Part shown: in pieces, positions 13,559-25,243 of the stretch
Layout of the letters: the number at the start of each line of letters is the position of its first letter
Numbering within the stretch: the stretch's first letter is position 1
Source: Chondrosia reniformis
Lineage: Eukaryota; Porifera; Demospongiae; Chondrillida; Chondrillidae
Direction: 5' to 3'
DNA length: 64,000 nucleotides
Assembly: GCA_947172415.1 (NCBI GenBank)
Contig: OX359190.1
Span: 9,052,001 to 9,116,000, forward strand
Translations under genes and position numbers: made by a program
The notes under the pieces: generated by a model
Seen by the model: the letters and a program-made list of their open reading frames with translations, nothing else
What the model was told of the DNA's origin: nothing
Database searches by the model: none

Positions 13559-13582
13559 GAGAGTACTACCGTACTCTCTGAT
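13559..13582. repeat. short palindromic repeat, second copy at 283-303
   Basis: AGAGAGTACTACCGTACTCT is nearly self-complementary. Its reverse complement occurs at 283-303 next to GTAGGGATGG, and related GTAGGGATGG ends occur near 41090 (minus) and 51553. It may mark termini of small non-autonomous elements. Confidence 0.4.
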
Positions 13583-13896
13583 AGAGCGCGATGCATGGGA
13601 AAACTGTTAAATATCCCGCCTATTATATACGGTTAATAATTCAATATTCTTCTATTACATTAGCAGCTTAGCACCTGTTTAAACTTTCAGAGGGTGTACG
13701 TGTGGGATTAGCTGAACGCGATATGCATAAGAGCACATTAGAAAAAAATATGCTGTATAGGAAATACCACAAAGATAACAGCATTGACTTCCTGGAACCC
13801 ATAAAGGTCAGGTGTTTATATTAGCTAGAAGCCAGACCCCAGATTGATTGGGAGTATTATATATTCGTAGAAGACTTAGTCTAACTTTGTTGAATA

Positions 13897-16800
13897 ATGG
13901 CGAACTACGAACTTCAGACTATAAGCTGTTTCTTAAGAATTTTAGTAATTTTGTCCATGGCCAGTCAAGCTTATTGCTACTGCGCTCCTATAAGGGAAAG
14001 GTACTACCCGAGCTTGGACAAATCACAAGAAAAGTTAGGGATTTATACAGGAGAAGAGTAAGTTAACCATTATTCTTTAAATTATATCCTTTGTCGATAT
14101 TTACCATATATAATTAAGAGATTCAGATTTAATATGGTGCCCTTGTTGCCATAGCTATATATAGCTATTCGCTATATATGTATTCTGCACTACATCAAAC
14201 ACCTTAAAGGGAGAATTTTGATATAGTTCTAATATTGTAACAGTACAAACTCGCTCAAATTTAAATTACAAAGTTTGGGTGCTTTACAATTATACAACTT
14301 AAATTAAATATACAATATGACTATATAATTACTAGCTTTTTCTGAACATGTAACGTGTATGTAAATGCATTACTGTGTATTAGTTTTCTTAATGCTATAT
14401 AAAAATAAAAATTATATAGTAATGTAACGTTTAAAGTGATATGTGATATATAAGTTCATTTGAAATCATCTATTTGATCAAGACAACCATAACATATGAA
14501 AATAGTGCCATTGAAGAAATTTTTCTGATTTATCAATGTGCCTGATTATTACTATGTACAGAAAATATACAATGGCTCCATAGATTACTGGAATTTTAAT
14601 CCATTTAATGTAAAATTTGATCATTTTGATGTATGGTCACAATAACCTCAAAGTGCTATGCATATGGTATTGGTTAAATAGTGAATGATGTGAGGGAATG
14701 GGATATCCCATCTTATGGCTTCTCACCCCTTTTGTGTAGGTCCCATCTATATGGAATCCTCACATGTACATATTACACAATATACCCTATATATAGCTTT
14801 TCATGATAGAAGTTTCTTGCAATAGGGACCCATTATTAAATAACATATGAGTACCTTGTACAATGCATAATATACAAATGCTTTATAATTAGAAACTAAG
14901 GCGGGTGTTTGAATTCAGATGGTGTTTGGGTATGTGTTCATAGAAGTCAGGCATGTGAATTATTCCATGATAATTATATCAACAGCAAATTAAGACATTT
15001 AGCATTCTTCAATCTGTCATTTTCAGTTATTCAAGAAAAACACTAGAATTAGCCTTAGGCTGTATATACAATCAGTACTAAGAATTTACATATACATAAT
15101 GTCTCTCTAATTATATTATTATAGAGAGACATTATGTATCTGTAAATTCTTAGTATCTTTAGGAGTGTAAAGTAGGAGTGTACATATTCTTAGTATGTTT
15201 AGAAGTGTAAAGTAGGAATGTAGGAAATTAAAGCTATGTATGTGATTGTTATTCATGTTATATATATACGTATGTTATACTCCTACCTTGAAAAGCATAT
15301 GAACCATAAAATTGAATTTGTAGAAAGCAGTGGAATAATAATATTAAGCAAACATATTGCTAATACACATGTATACATACATCATTCTGATCAATGTTCA
15401 ATAACAATGGTGTCAGATAGTTGCATACGTATATAGGAAAACAATAAAGAACAGATCTAGAGATAAAAACATTTGATTAGCACTGTAACAAAAGTCAAAT
15501 AGCCACATGCAATGCTATATATATACACTGTAGTTCTGTCTGAATTATACTCAAACAGTTAAAACTTTATGGCTATAAAGTTTTATGAAACGGTCATTTC
15601 TATAAAATTCATTGTTGCTCGTTAATCATTAATTCATTCATTGTGCGATATGTATGTATGCTCTACCGTACAGTAGTTATATATTTTATATAACAACATA
15701 TTAATTCTTCAAAGATACATTAGTAGACTAAATTATACAAAGGTGATTGTTATCAATCAAAGTTCCTTACCTACCCAACTGCCTATATTCCATAGTCATC
15801 CATTTTTTAGGATGCAAAGACCTGACAGTGTATAATTAACTCCTGAAATTTCCCAAATAGAAAATAAGCAGATTTTCAAAACTGTGTAATTACTCGAATG
15901 TAGAACTGCATTTCAGTCTAACTTGTAGGAATCTGAAAGGCCATAGGCTATGTTGAGTCCTATAGTTAACTGGCGCAAACCCACAATATTTTCATTGACT
16001 CGTTTAATATACTTGCTAACTGTGCTAATTCCTTGGATGTTTCTGCATGTTTGCACCACTTGTTTTGTTGACTGTTTTCAATTGTAGTGAAGTTAATTAT
16101 ATATAATAAGGTTTAAAAAGTCTGTCTTACTCAACTTTTTAAACCTTATGTATTATGTGTATATATGTGACATCTCCAAAATGTGAATATGGAAAAAACG
16201 TCCCACTAAAGAATATCTCTTAATATATGGTTGTCCCAACGCACGCTGTTCATTTGGAGGTTCCACATGCACTGTATCTAAATATGTATATAATAAATAT
16301 ATATCTTAAAGTATACATATGATATTTCTCCTGTTCAGAGTCCCCCAAACTTTTATGGTTTTCAATACTACTGAGAAGGAATTTCTAAAATGTATAAAAA
16401 GAAGGAGGAGAATGTAAGTATGTACAACACACTAATAATCATAGTTTAAGTACTAGTATCAAATAAATTGTATTGTTGTAAAATTAAAATTAATTATAAT
16501 ATTTATATGTATATAGCTGTGATAGAGCATATCTATTATATGTACTTCATGTTGTATGTATGTGATTGACCAATAGCAACAAGTGTATAAGGTGCAGAGA
16601 GTATAATTATCTATATAGTATAGATAAATCTATAATAAATGTGCTATATATATATACAGTGTAACTGAGTATTATATATATTGATAAAGTGACTATAAAT
16701 TTCTTCATACTTTTGCTGATTGATATATACAACAAAATTAATGCATATGTACAGCTCATAAAACAAAAGTTAATTTCATATGCATACCTCTCTATACGTA

Positions 16801-17234
16801 GTTGTTATGCTTGGGATTATGTCACTAAGCCTGCAAGGAACGATGTGCCCATTGCATGTGAAAACATTTCAGAACAAACAGATTGTCAAAAAGCCACTTG
16901 GGGAACACAGCAGTTGGAAGAATATGCCAACCAGTCCTTCATGGCTGTATGGACATTTACAGTACCAGCCAAAAAATGCGTAAATATCCAATTCAATATT
17001 AGCAATTTCACAAAGGATGATGATAGGCTATTTGTAAAGTTCAGTGATGGACTGGATCCCGTTCACATGCACCAAGAGGAATTGTTTTCAATCAATAGGA
17101 TGGCGATGAACAGAACAGTTATCAGTATTTTCTTCTCCTACCGATCACTGCAATTTCCCAGAATGCATTTCACATTCAAGTTGACCAATTTAGACTGCAG
17201 TTGTGAGCCTCCAAACATATCATTAAATAATTAG
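13897..17234 (+). CDS. secreted YTGE-family protein A (two exons)
   Basis: Exons 13897-14057 and 16802-17234 are joined in phase 2 across a 2.7-kb intron with a GTAAGT donor and a CGTAG acceptor. The protein is 197 aa. Exon 1 encodes a signal peptide (hydrophobic core FLRILVILSMASQAYC) and ends in the family motif GIYTGE. Exon 2 starts at a Cys and holds a domain with AVWTFTVP, an Asn-glycosylation site in NISNFTKDDD, and a C-terminal FTFKLTNLDCSC. The pattern W-x-[FI]-x-[VI]-P, then a beta-rich stretch with Asp-Asp, then FTF near the end resembles a divergent CUB domain; that is inference. Paralogues are B (22217) and C (25244). Length, phase and the EN-x-S/Q...W/FG...W block align across all three. 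Likely extracellular; function unknown. Confidence 0.8.
15077..15154. repeat. 33-bp inverted repeat (MITE-like hairpin)
   Basis: Arms 15077-15109 and 15122-15154 match 32/33 around a 12-bp loop, inside the long intron of gene A. A partial direct copy of the right flank (TTAGTATGTTTAGAAGTG) follows. No coding capacity; small hairpins of the same style occur at 15559-15582 and 16108-16150. Confidence 0.8.
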
Positions 17235-17448
17235 CCATTACACAAAATGTAACATTTAATTCATACCCACTGTTATCCCACATTATACATTTTTGATCAA
17301 TTTCATGTATACACAATTGCAAGATAAATCATTATTCATTGTATCAACTTTTGTATTAGTCACTTTTTTATTCTCAATATTATATATATACGTACTATCT
17401 ATTCATTTTGAATTGACTTTAATATCTATAATATATATATCTATATAT

Positions 17449-18648
17449 AATTGCTTATAGCGAATGTCTATAAGTATAGTGAAATACTTTGTTAGCTAAT
17501 TACACTCAAGTACACTACACAGTGCAAGTTACTAGCAAATATATAAAATATTAAATTACAATCAAGTACTACACAGTACAAGTTACAAATTTAAGAGATC
17601 CAAGTGACTATGTAATATTAAAATTACAATCAAGTACTAGCTACACAGTGCAAGTTACAAATTTAAAGAGATCCAAGTGACCCCTAGGATAATCAGTATT
17701 TTAAACAGTACAAGACTTTAGTCACACTAGTACTGTTGCAGGCTTTGAAATCCTCAACTACTGCATAGAGAGTAGTAGTTGATACAGATCATCCAATTGC
17801 AAGGTAGAACACATGGCCTACCAATTACCTTTTCACACCTTAGTATAGACTGAAGATGATGCATCTGCATGCCATATATCAACAAAGGCTTCAGTATTAA
17901 AGGGGTCTCAGCTAATAACCACAGCAGATTTGATTTGCCTTGTGAGGGAGCTAAGAACACCGACGGTTGGTTGCATGCATTGGCATAATCAACAGGGTTA
18001 GAGACCATTTTGTAACTTGTACACAAGGGAAATAAAAGGCCAAGGCCTTTATATACGTATATGATGTCCCTTGTGTACAAGTTACAAAATGGTCTCTAAC
18101 CCTGTTGATTATGCCAATGCATGCAACCAACCGTCGGTGTTCTTAGCTCCCTCACAAGGCAAATCAAATCTGCTGTGGTTATTAGCTGAGACCCCTTTAA
18201 TACTGAAGCCTTTGTTGATATATGGCATGCAGATGCATCATCTTCAGTCTATACTAAGGTGTGAAAAGGTAATTGGTAGGCCATGTGTTCTACCTTGCAA
18301 TTGGATGATCTGTATCAACTACTACTCTCTATGCAGTAGTTGAGGATTTCAAAGCCTGCAACAGTACTAGTGTGACTAAAGTCTTGTACTGTTTAAAATA
18401 CTGATTATCCTAGGGGTCACTTGGATCTCTTTAAATTTGTAACTTGCACTGTGTAGCTAGTACTTGATTGTAATTTTAATATTACATAGTCACTTGGATC
18501 TCTTAAATTTGTAACTTGTACTGTGTAGTACTTGATTGTAATTTAATATTTTATATATTTGCTAGTAACTTGCACTGTGTAGTGTACTTGAGTGTAATTA
18601 GCTAACAAAGTATTTCACTATACTTATAGACATTCGCTATAAGCAATT
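17449..18648. repeat. 1.2-kb near-perfect palindrome (582-bp arms, 36-bp spacer)
   Basis: Arms 17449-18030 and 18067-18648 are reverse complements with no indel (outer and inner coordinates both sum to 36097). I saw no mismatch where I compared them. The spacer contains the smaller palindrome AAAGGCCAAGGCCTTT. Each arm carries tandem 55-70-bp units with ACAGTGCAAGTTACAAATTT and one 90-codon open frame that is identical in both arms. It matches no family I know. It may be a foldback element, an inverted duplication or an assembly artefact. Confidence 0.92.
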
Positions 18649-18693
18649 TCGTTACTGTATGTAGTACACATGGAAAACGTACTAACATGGATA

Positions 18694-18857
18694 AGAATAA
18701 AGCCTAGTTGAAAGTCAGCAATATGAATTTACTAATTCTGGACGTTTCGACCCAGAGGTCTTCATGCATCAGCAATATATGAGGAGTGGGAATACAATTC
18801 AGTATAAATAGGAAATTAGTAAATTCATGTTGCTGACACTCAACAAAGCTTTATTCT
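18694..18857 (-). repeat. inverted-repeat element with hammerhead-like core
   Basis: Arms begin AGAATAAAGC and end GCTTTATTCT and share ATGAATTTACTAATTC-type sequence. Between them, on the minus strand, is CTGATGCATGAAGACC, TCT, GGGTC, GAAACGTCC: a hammerhead-like core with an apparent CATG insertion. Same architecture as 4150-4351 and 63634-63820. Confidence 0.65.
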
Positions 18858-19599
18858 CGTAATGATCGCAACAAACACTCCTAATTCCTACACATGGACA
18901 AGTAAAAATATTAACAGATAACGTAAGAAGAGAAGACAGAGCTTAAATTACCAAAGTAATACGGTCGACCAAACGAATCCAGTCTTTCGCATCAATATAG
19001 GAACAACTCTGCCTCAAACTTGACGGGAACGTATACAAAAACGCTTTATCTAACCTTCGCTACAACTCGCCTGTTCGGTAGCTCCTTCTCGTAGGAGAGC
19101 GTCGACTTGTCATAGCCGTTCTCGAAGGATGATCTTCTTTAGCAACGAGTCGGTGACGTTTACGCAACGTCACATGATTCACAAAATGTGTGTACGGAGC
19201 GACATACGAAGGTGTTGGTGACGCATTAGAAAAACATCACCATACATCACCAGCTTGCGCAATCGTAACTTTGAATTCTTCATTATATCTTGATTATTTT
19301 GCTCATTTAATTAAGCAAAACTTCGTCAGACGTTTCTTATACACATGTACCATGATATATGTTGATTTCACAGTTATCTGACAAATTGAAATTTTTTATC
19401 AATATAACACATTGTTTGCATATAAATTTCCCATAGGTTTTCTATAGTCCTATGGCCTTTTATATGCAGACTTTGTCCTCTGTTTTCTAACAAACGGAGG
19501 CCTAAATTAAAAATCCCTTAATTTAAAATGAGTTTTATACCCTAAACTTTATGATGTTATGCCCATTTTGTTTCTAGGTCCTTTCTTGGAGCCATATGA
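18858..19599. other. intergenic; CpG-containing patch, no gene seen
   Basis: From about 18940 to 19260 the sequence has clearly more CpG and GC than its surroundings (for example GAGCGTCGACTTG and GTTTACGCAACGTCACATG). It could be a promoter or untranslated exon, or a foreign insertion. The only frame (63 codons from 19190) has no recognisable feature. Confidence 0.35.
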
Positions 19600-20617
19600 A
19601 TTATTTAATTAATTATATTATTTATTTATATTAGATTACCTTAGTATATTGTAACTTGTACTGTATATAATCTGTACAATCAATTAATGTATAATTACAA
19701 AATATTATATAATATAATAATGTGCATAATCATTCTAAATAGTCAAATAGTCAAATAAAAACATTGTCTGTTGGGGGAGAAGTGCCCCTCACTGCGGCCG
19801 CATTGCCCCGCTGGACAGCCACCGCAATACCTTGCATCAGGAACTGCAAGGAGCGTGGCTCCCCGGTCTCAGCCCTGATCCTGTGACTCAGCTCCTTGAT
19901 GAAAGTAATGGCCTCTGGCCCAAAAACCCCTGATGTTTCGATTGCAAATGGAACGAAATGGTGGCTGGTACCAAGAAGGGCGTACTTCTGGGTTTTTGCC
20001 TTCTCTGCTTGGCTGGCCACCAATATATATAAAGCTGCATAATTTCATCATCATTGATTTAGACTGCATGGATTTATATAATAACCCTGTCTATATATAT
20101 ACTCACGAGTCTTATGCTAATATAGTTTATATAATTACATTGTTTATATCCGATTAGTCCCAATCACATGCAGCTATCATGCAATGGCTTGATCATCATT
20201 TGAGTGGTGACACACAAGTTGGCTTGATAAATCCAGAGTTAAAATTGATAATTTTTGGCATATTTTGAATTGCTATATATTTACTGCATGTATCAATGAA
20301 ATCATTATAATTATCTAATGATTATAACATGTACAGATATGCATATATATAAAATATAAATGAAATCATATGTATAGTTTCAACCCTCAATGTAAAGAAT
20401 CTCTTTTATATCTAAAAATAGGCAAATAAAATTTCCTGAAAAAGCATGGCACACCTGTATCCTCATCAGAGCTACTACTTATCATGTAGTATATGCCCTT
20501 ATATGTACTGGGTTAAAATTCCCTATATATATATATATATATACAGTACAAGTTACAATATACTAAGGTGATCTAATATAAATAAATAAATAATATAAAT
20601 AATTAATATAAATATAT
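19600..20617. repeat. inverted repeats (about 75 bp) flanking an RT fragment
   Basis: The left copy (about 19600-19675) reads TTATTTATATTAGATTACCT then TAGTATATTGTAACTTGTAC. The right copy (about 20540-20617) is its reverse complement with few changes. The pair encloses the reverse-transcriptase remnant at 19751-20023. Single copies of the core TGTAACTTGTACTGTATA occur near 26268-26320, 37987-38006, 37520-37545 and within the 17449-18648 palindrome. Confidence 0.65.
19751..20023 (-). mobile_element. non-LTR retrotransposon reverse-transcriptase C-terminal fragment
   Basis: The translated frame contains HFVPFAIETSGVFGPEA, FIKELSHRI, ETGEPRS and VAVQRGNAAAVRGT. This is the conserved C-terminal tail seen in many metazoan reverse transcriptase-like retroelement proteins (FVPxAxET.G..GPEA...RGNAAAVLGT). 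No catalytic domain remains, so it is a dead fragment. Its higher GC than the surroundings fits an insertion. Confidence 0.7.
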
Positions 20618-20721
20618 ACGTATATGTACATTTTAAGATAGGAGGAGTTTGAATATACAAAGGACTGAAGACAAAGATCAAAGTGCATGAAGGAAGTAGC
20701 AAGAAGAGCTCAATTCATATA

Positions 20722-21091
20722 CAGTGCACTCTGCTTAATCCGCCGCAATTGGTTCAGGCAATTTTATGGCGGATTAATGAGTTGGCAGATTAAACAAAAT
20801 GAAGCTCAGTTTATCACATTCGTTTCTTAAGTACAATAAAAATGTAATTTACCATAAATAAGACTTTTGTTATTGAAAATGTGTAAAATGTATATAATCT
20901 TACATGCATAAAAGTGTAAGATTTTACTATATATATAACGTACAAAATAGATAAATTAGTCCCTTGAACGTTTTGACGCCATACGATAGACAACTGTAGC
21001 AAATCCTGAGGTGTTACGTAAACGACTAAAGCGTTGTAAACGACTGAAGAAGTGTTAAAAGGGCCGATGGCGGATTATGCGGAGTGGACTG
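20722..21091. mobile_element. pogo/Tigger-type MITE with TA target duplication
   Basis: Terminal inverted repeats CAGTGCACTCTGCTTAATCC (left) and CAGTCCACTCCGCATAATCC (right, read inward) match 20/23 over the repeat. They are flanked by TA on both sides (20720-20721, 21092-21093). CAGT...TAATCCG termini with TA duplication are typical of pogo/Tigger elements of the Tc1/mariner group. At 370 bp it has no transposase and is non-autonomous. Confidence 0.8.
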
Positions 21092-21224
21092 TATAATTCT
21101 TGTGACTCCTAGACTAGTGACTCATGGGTCCAGCTTGGGCTAGTGCATACACATACATGTGTTACTCTAATATACAGTTATTATTATTATTATATACACT
21201 AGTAAATTCTCATTAGTATACATA

Positions 21225-21712
21225 CATACCAGTTGTTCACAATTTTTTTTTCACAGGCAGTCCCTATATCAATGTTTCATTCTGGTTCTTGTGCTCATCT
21301 CATTGATAGAGTTCAAGTTAAATAACGTTTATATTTATATAAGTATTTGCAAATGGCGGGTGTTCAGTAATATAAGCAAGTAAGTTTTAAATGTCGAAAA
21401 TGAAGCCATTTTAAAATATCCAGCAAATATTAATGCAAAAATAATGATAATTGAAGTGACACTCAGTTGTCATACCAGTTGTTCACATTTTTTTTTTCAC
21501 AGGCAGTCCCTATATCAATGTTTCATTCTGGTTCTTGTGCTCATCTCATTGATAGAGTTCAAGTTAAATAACGTTTATATTTATATAAGTATTTGCAAAT
21601 GGCGGGTGTTCAGTAATATAAGCAAGTAAGTTTTAAATGTCGAAAATGAAGCCATTTTAAAATATCCAGCAAATATTAATGCAAAAATAATGATAATTGA
21701 AGTGACACTCAG
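21225..21712. repeat. 242-bp direct tandem duplication
   Basis: Copies 21225-21466 and 21471-21712 are almost identical (one homopolymer shift) with a 246-bp period. Each has a strong acceptor-like TTTTTTTTTCACAG and a donor-like GCAAGTAAGT around 125 bp of sequence without a continuous frame, so each resembles an exon trap but not a supported exon. Confidence 0.85.
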
Positions 21713-22216
21713 TAACTGATAAACAAACCAAATTAACTTATTTGCACATTTGGTGGAGAATGGTTAGTATATAGGTGAATAATAATGTCCCAATTGGTAA
21801 GGTATATATATGTGTACAATATGTATATGGAAAATGAGTATAATTCTCAGCCACACCTCCCACATGCAGCATAATTGGCAGATCGAGCCTCTGTCCAAAT
21901 GATGTGGCAGGGTAATGACCAACTCCTACATATCAACTAAAAGGCTACATACATATATGTAGCTACCAATTCATCTATCTCCAGAGTTTACTGTCATATC
22001 TATTCAGTTAATAGTGATTAACTTAAGGTCATGGGTTAAAGGTGGAAGGTCATCATACTTGGTAGAGTGCCATATTGGAACACCGGAAATTGGTATGATA
22101 GACGTTTACGTAGCAAACTAAGTCAAGCAAACCACATCTTATATAAAGGTGCTAAAAAATACATAGCAGCTTTTTCGCTTGAATATACCAATAGTACTAG
22201 ACTAAGTGCTTTAGAG

Positions 22217-23368
22217 ATGTATTTCGCGTATCGATATGCAATCTTATATTCATTTTTTATATACGTGTGCTTTTTACCGACAATCGCGGTTAATTTCACT
22301 CCTGATTCGTCTGCGAGAAATGATGCCTGCACTGGAAAGTTCTACCCTTTGACCGACAGAGATGCCGAGGAGAGTGGGATATATACCGGAGAAAGGCAAG
22401 TATATAATTAGGCTCCTTTTTATTTAGTGCTTCAATAAATTGTATTCATATATAGAATAATTTGATTTCTTGCATGTAGGTATGTATATATATATAAAGT
22501 TGCACGGTTCAAAAAATACGGACCGTATAGATATAGAAAGGCCTAGGAATTTCCTCTTTCATTCCACCACATTCATTGGGACATTGAGTCTGTATACTAA
22601 AATCGTCGTATATATATAAGGTCTCTTGAATTCTTTAGACTATAGCTGCATGCTAATAATCCTTATTGTTTCGTATCTTTTCACATATATAATCGGCGGA
22701 GATATATACGTGTCAGATATATCACGGGCTAAATTTATAGTTCCCATGCATCTGCTATATATATTTATGTTAATATATATATATATAGAGAACCAGGAAT
22801 GTTGATGTTGTTCAATATAAGCTGGATTGAGAAGAAATTCGACGTATTTATTAACTTGGGGAAAATATCAATGTAAGTTTAAACTGCCTGTTACAATCTA
22901 AATGTATTCATGTGTTTAGCCAATTATATTGATTCTATAAATAGAGTAATTACAGATTATGAAAGTGTTATTGAGAGGAACACGTCAACCTGCTTTTGTG
23001 AAGCAATTGAGAATCAATCTTGTTGTTTACCAGAAGCTAATTTAACAAGCTTTGGAACACAATGTTTCCGGAATCTTGAACACTTTATAGCCATTTGGAC
23101 AATGACAATTCCTCCATTTAAATGCATCAAGTTTAATTTTCAGCTTAGAAACATTTCCAATGACGACAAGGTATACTATGAACATCACAGTGAAAGACAT
23201 TTCATCCAAAATCCTGCAGACCAAAGATCCATTCCAGCTAGAGTGCAAAACTCTGGAAATAAAAGCATAGCTGTTTCAGTGGTATTTTCACGCTTATCAA
23301 AGTTTTCACCCTGGCCACTGTTTTCATTCACTTTTAATCTTACTCCTCAGTCTTGTAACTGCCCATAA
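22217..23368 (+). CDS. secreted YTGE-family protein B (GC-AG intron)
   Basis: Exons 22217-22395 and 22945-23368 give 200 aa. Exon 1: signal peptide (core ILYSFFIYVCFLPTIAV), then ARNDACTGKFYP and the motif GIYTGE. Its donor is AG|GCAAGT, the classical GC-AG consensus. The acceptor AAATAG|A is weak but restores phase 2 and gives a 20-residue segment matching paralogue C exactly in length before IENQ. Exon 2 has CCLPEAN, AIWTMTIPP, NISNDDK, FSFTFNLTP and a terminal CNC. The upstream in-frame ATG at 22067 is not used in my model because the signal peptide starts at 22217. The better-looking acceptor TTTAG at 22919 is rejected because it leads to a stop. Function unknown; extracellular. Confidence 0.78.
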
Positions 23369-25243
23369 AAACTACAGTTAGATCTTGTATGTATATGTGA
23401 AAGTATGCAATTATATACTTCAGATTTTCCTTAAAAGGTTTGAAAATATTGTTCTATTTGTTTTGTATGTATCTTGTATTTACACCTCAATCAAATTATT
23501 TTCAAATAATAATACATAATCAGTCTAAACATTGGTCCAGATATATAGATATTCTGTTAATTAGTCCACTGGTAGCTGCATGGTCCTAATATAATCAAAA
23601 GAATGTACAATATATACATTCTAGCGGGCAAAAACACCTTAATGCATGCACCCCAAGCGAAAATATTAAAGTTTGACTGCAGTCATTATGTCTGCTTTGG
23701 GTAACTTTTTTCTTTTTCATTTCTTGAGAATGGAGTGTATGACACCCCATTTATATGTTTACATTATAACTGTATAGAGACATTGACATATATATTATAA
23801 CGTTTGGGTGGATTGGTTCCACCACAGTGAATACCAATATATCTGGTGAAAATAGCCACCACCTTTTTACAGTGGATCCAGTGGATTGTTAGGTCTTTTG
23901 ATTGTCTCAGGTAAGCCATCAATGCAAGGAGTGATCAAACTATATAGTCCTCATGATCAGTAGCCAATGCATGCATGCATGGACAACTCTTGTTGGATCC
24001 TCTACTGTTTAAGTGCTTATATGGATAAAACTCAGTATAGGTATAACTATATAGCAGCCTCAGTTCTTTCTCAGTGCCATATATTAACAACATTCTTAAA
24101 ATTTCCTTCACCACATACTCCATAACATTTGAGGATAATGCATGTGCTGCCACAAGATATTGTGTAATTCCAAAGAAAAGGTATTGGTGTACATGGCTTC
24201 CCGCATATATACTGATCATGAGGTGGTGATAGATCCGTCAGCCACTCTGCACAGACATATATACATCCAAAAATGGTATATTAATGTTGGATCTGACTGA
24301 TTATCAATGTACATGCAGTGAACTGAAAGTATGGCTCAATAATGTTAAGGTGGCTTATTTAGGAACTGCTGCACTATAACTAGGTCACAGATCTATAGAG
24401 TGATAGATAGATGGACTTTAATATATAGCAGGATCGTACTAATAGTGCATGGGCCAATGTTAAAGACAATTAAGCCGGCCTATGAAGTAGTCAAGCTGGT
24501 CTGCATGGTGTTTGGCAAGACCACTTTTTACTGATCAACAAACTTTTAAACTCTCACAACGTCTCCTCTATATATAGCTATAGGTCGATGTCATCACTAG
24601 CAAGTTGAGTATGAGGTACTGGTCAAACTAATGAAAATTACTCCAAATACTTAATTGGGTACTTGGAGTAATATTCATAATATTTTTAACTATATACTAG
24701 CTAGTTGTAACAGTTTATGTACACATATTATATAGCACAGTAACGCAGCTATTGTGTTATACTGAGCATATTTTCACCAAGTGATTTTAACTAAAATTTA
24801 CTCCAATAATCATATTTACTTCCTTAAAAACTATTAATTTTATTATCCATGTTTTAATTTCATCACCCTTATAGTAGATGGACATTTATTTAAAATCACT
24901 TAACTTCAAAAACGAGGATGTACAAAATCATTTTATATATCATATACTATATATGCGTTAAATTCTGCTACATAGCTCAATATATATGTAATACAGTCAT
25001 AGGCGGTGTTTTGTAGTCATAAAGAAATTCTGATCTCTATATAGCACTACGTTTATATATCAGGAATGTTCATGATCTAACACAATGTATTTATGTACAC
25101 ATCGTATATATTTATAGGGCTTCTAGCATGGGCTATAAAATGCAATGAATTCTTTGTAGATCTCACACTCTAGCAGTAGTATCAGTCGTATAAAGTAGTC
25201 GCGACAGCTCGGCTTATTAACTGTAGTGAAAAATACTTAGAGG
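23369..25243. other. intergenic, no gene supported
   Basis: AT-rich sequence with TATATA runs and a short imperfect inverted repeat at about 24632-24672 (ATTACTCCAAATAC against GTACTTGGAGTAAT). A 94-codon minus-strand frame at 23935-24219 shows LLIYG and DHEDY fragments faintly like the palindrome frame, so it may be an old repeat copy. Confidence 0.4.

Noticed and set aside
17754..18343. Two 90-108-codon frames, one on each strand, encoding the same protein
   Set aside because: They are the same arm sequence read from both sides of the palindrome; no start context, signal or family resemblance supports a gene.
22910..22944. Exon 2 of gene B starting after TTTAG at 22919
   Set aside because: It would be out of phase with exon 1 and reach a stop; the acceptor at 22944 matches paralogue C in length exactly.
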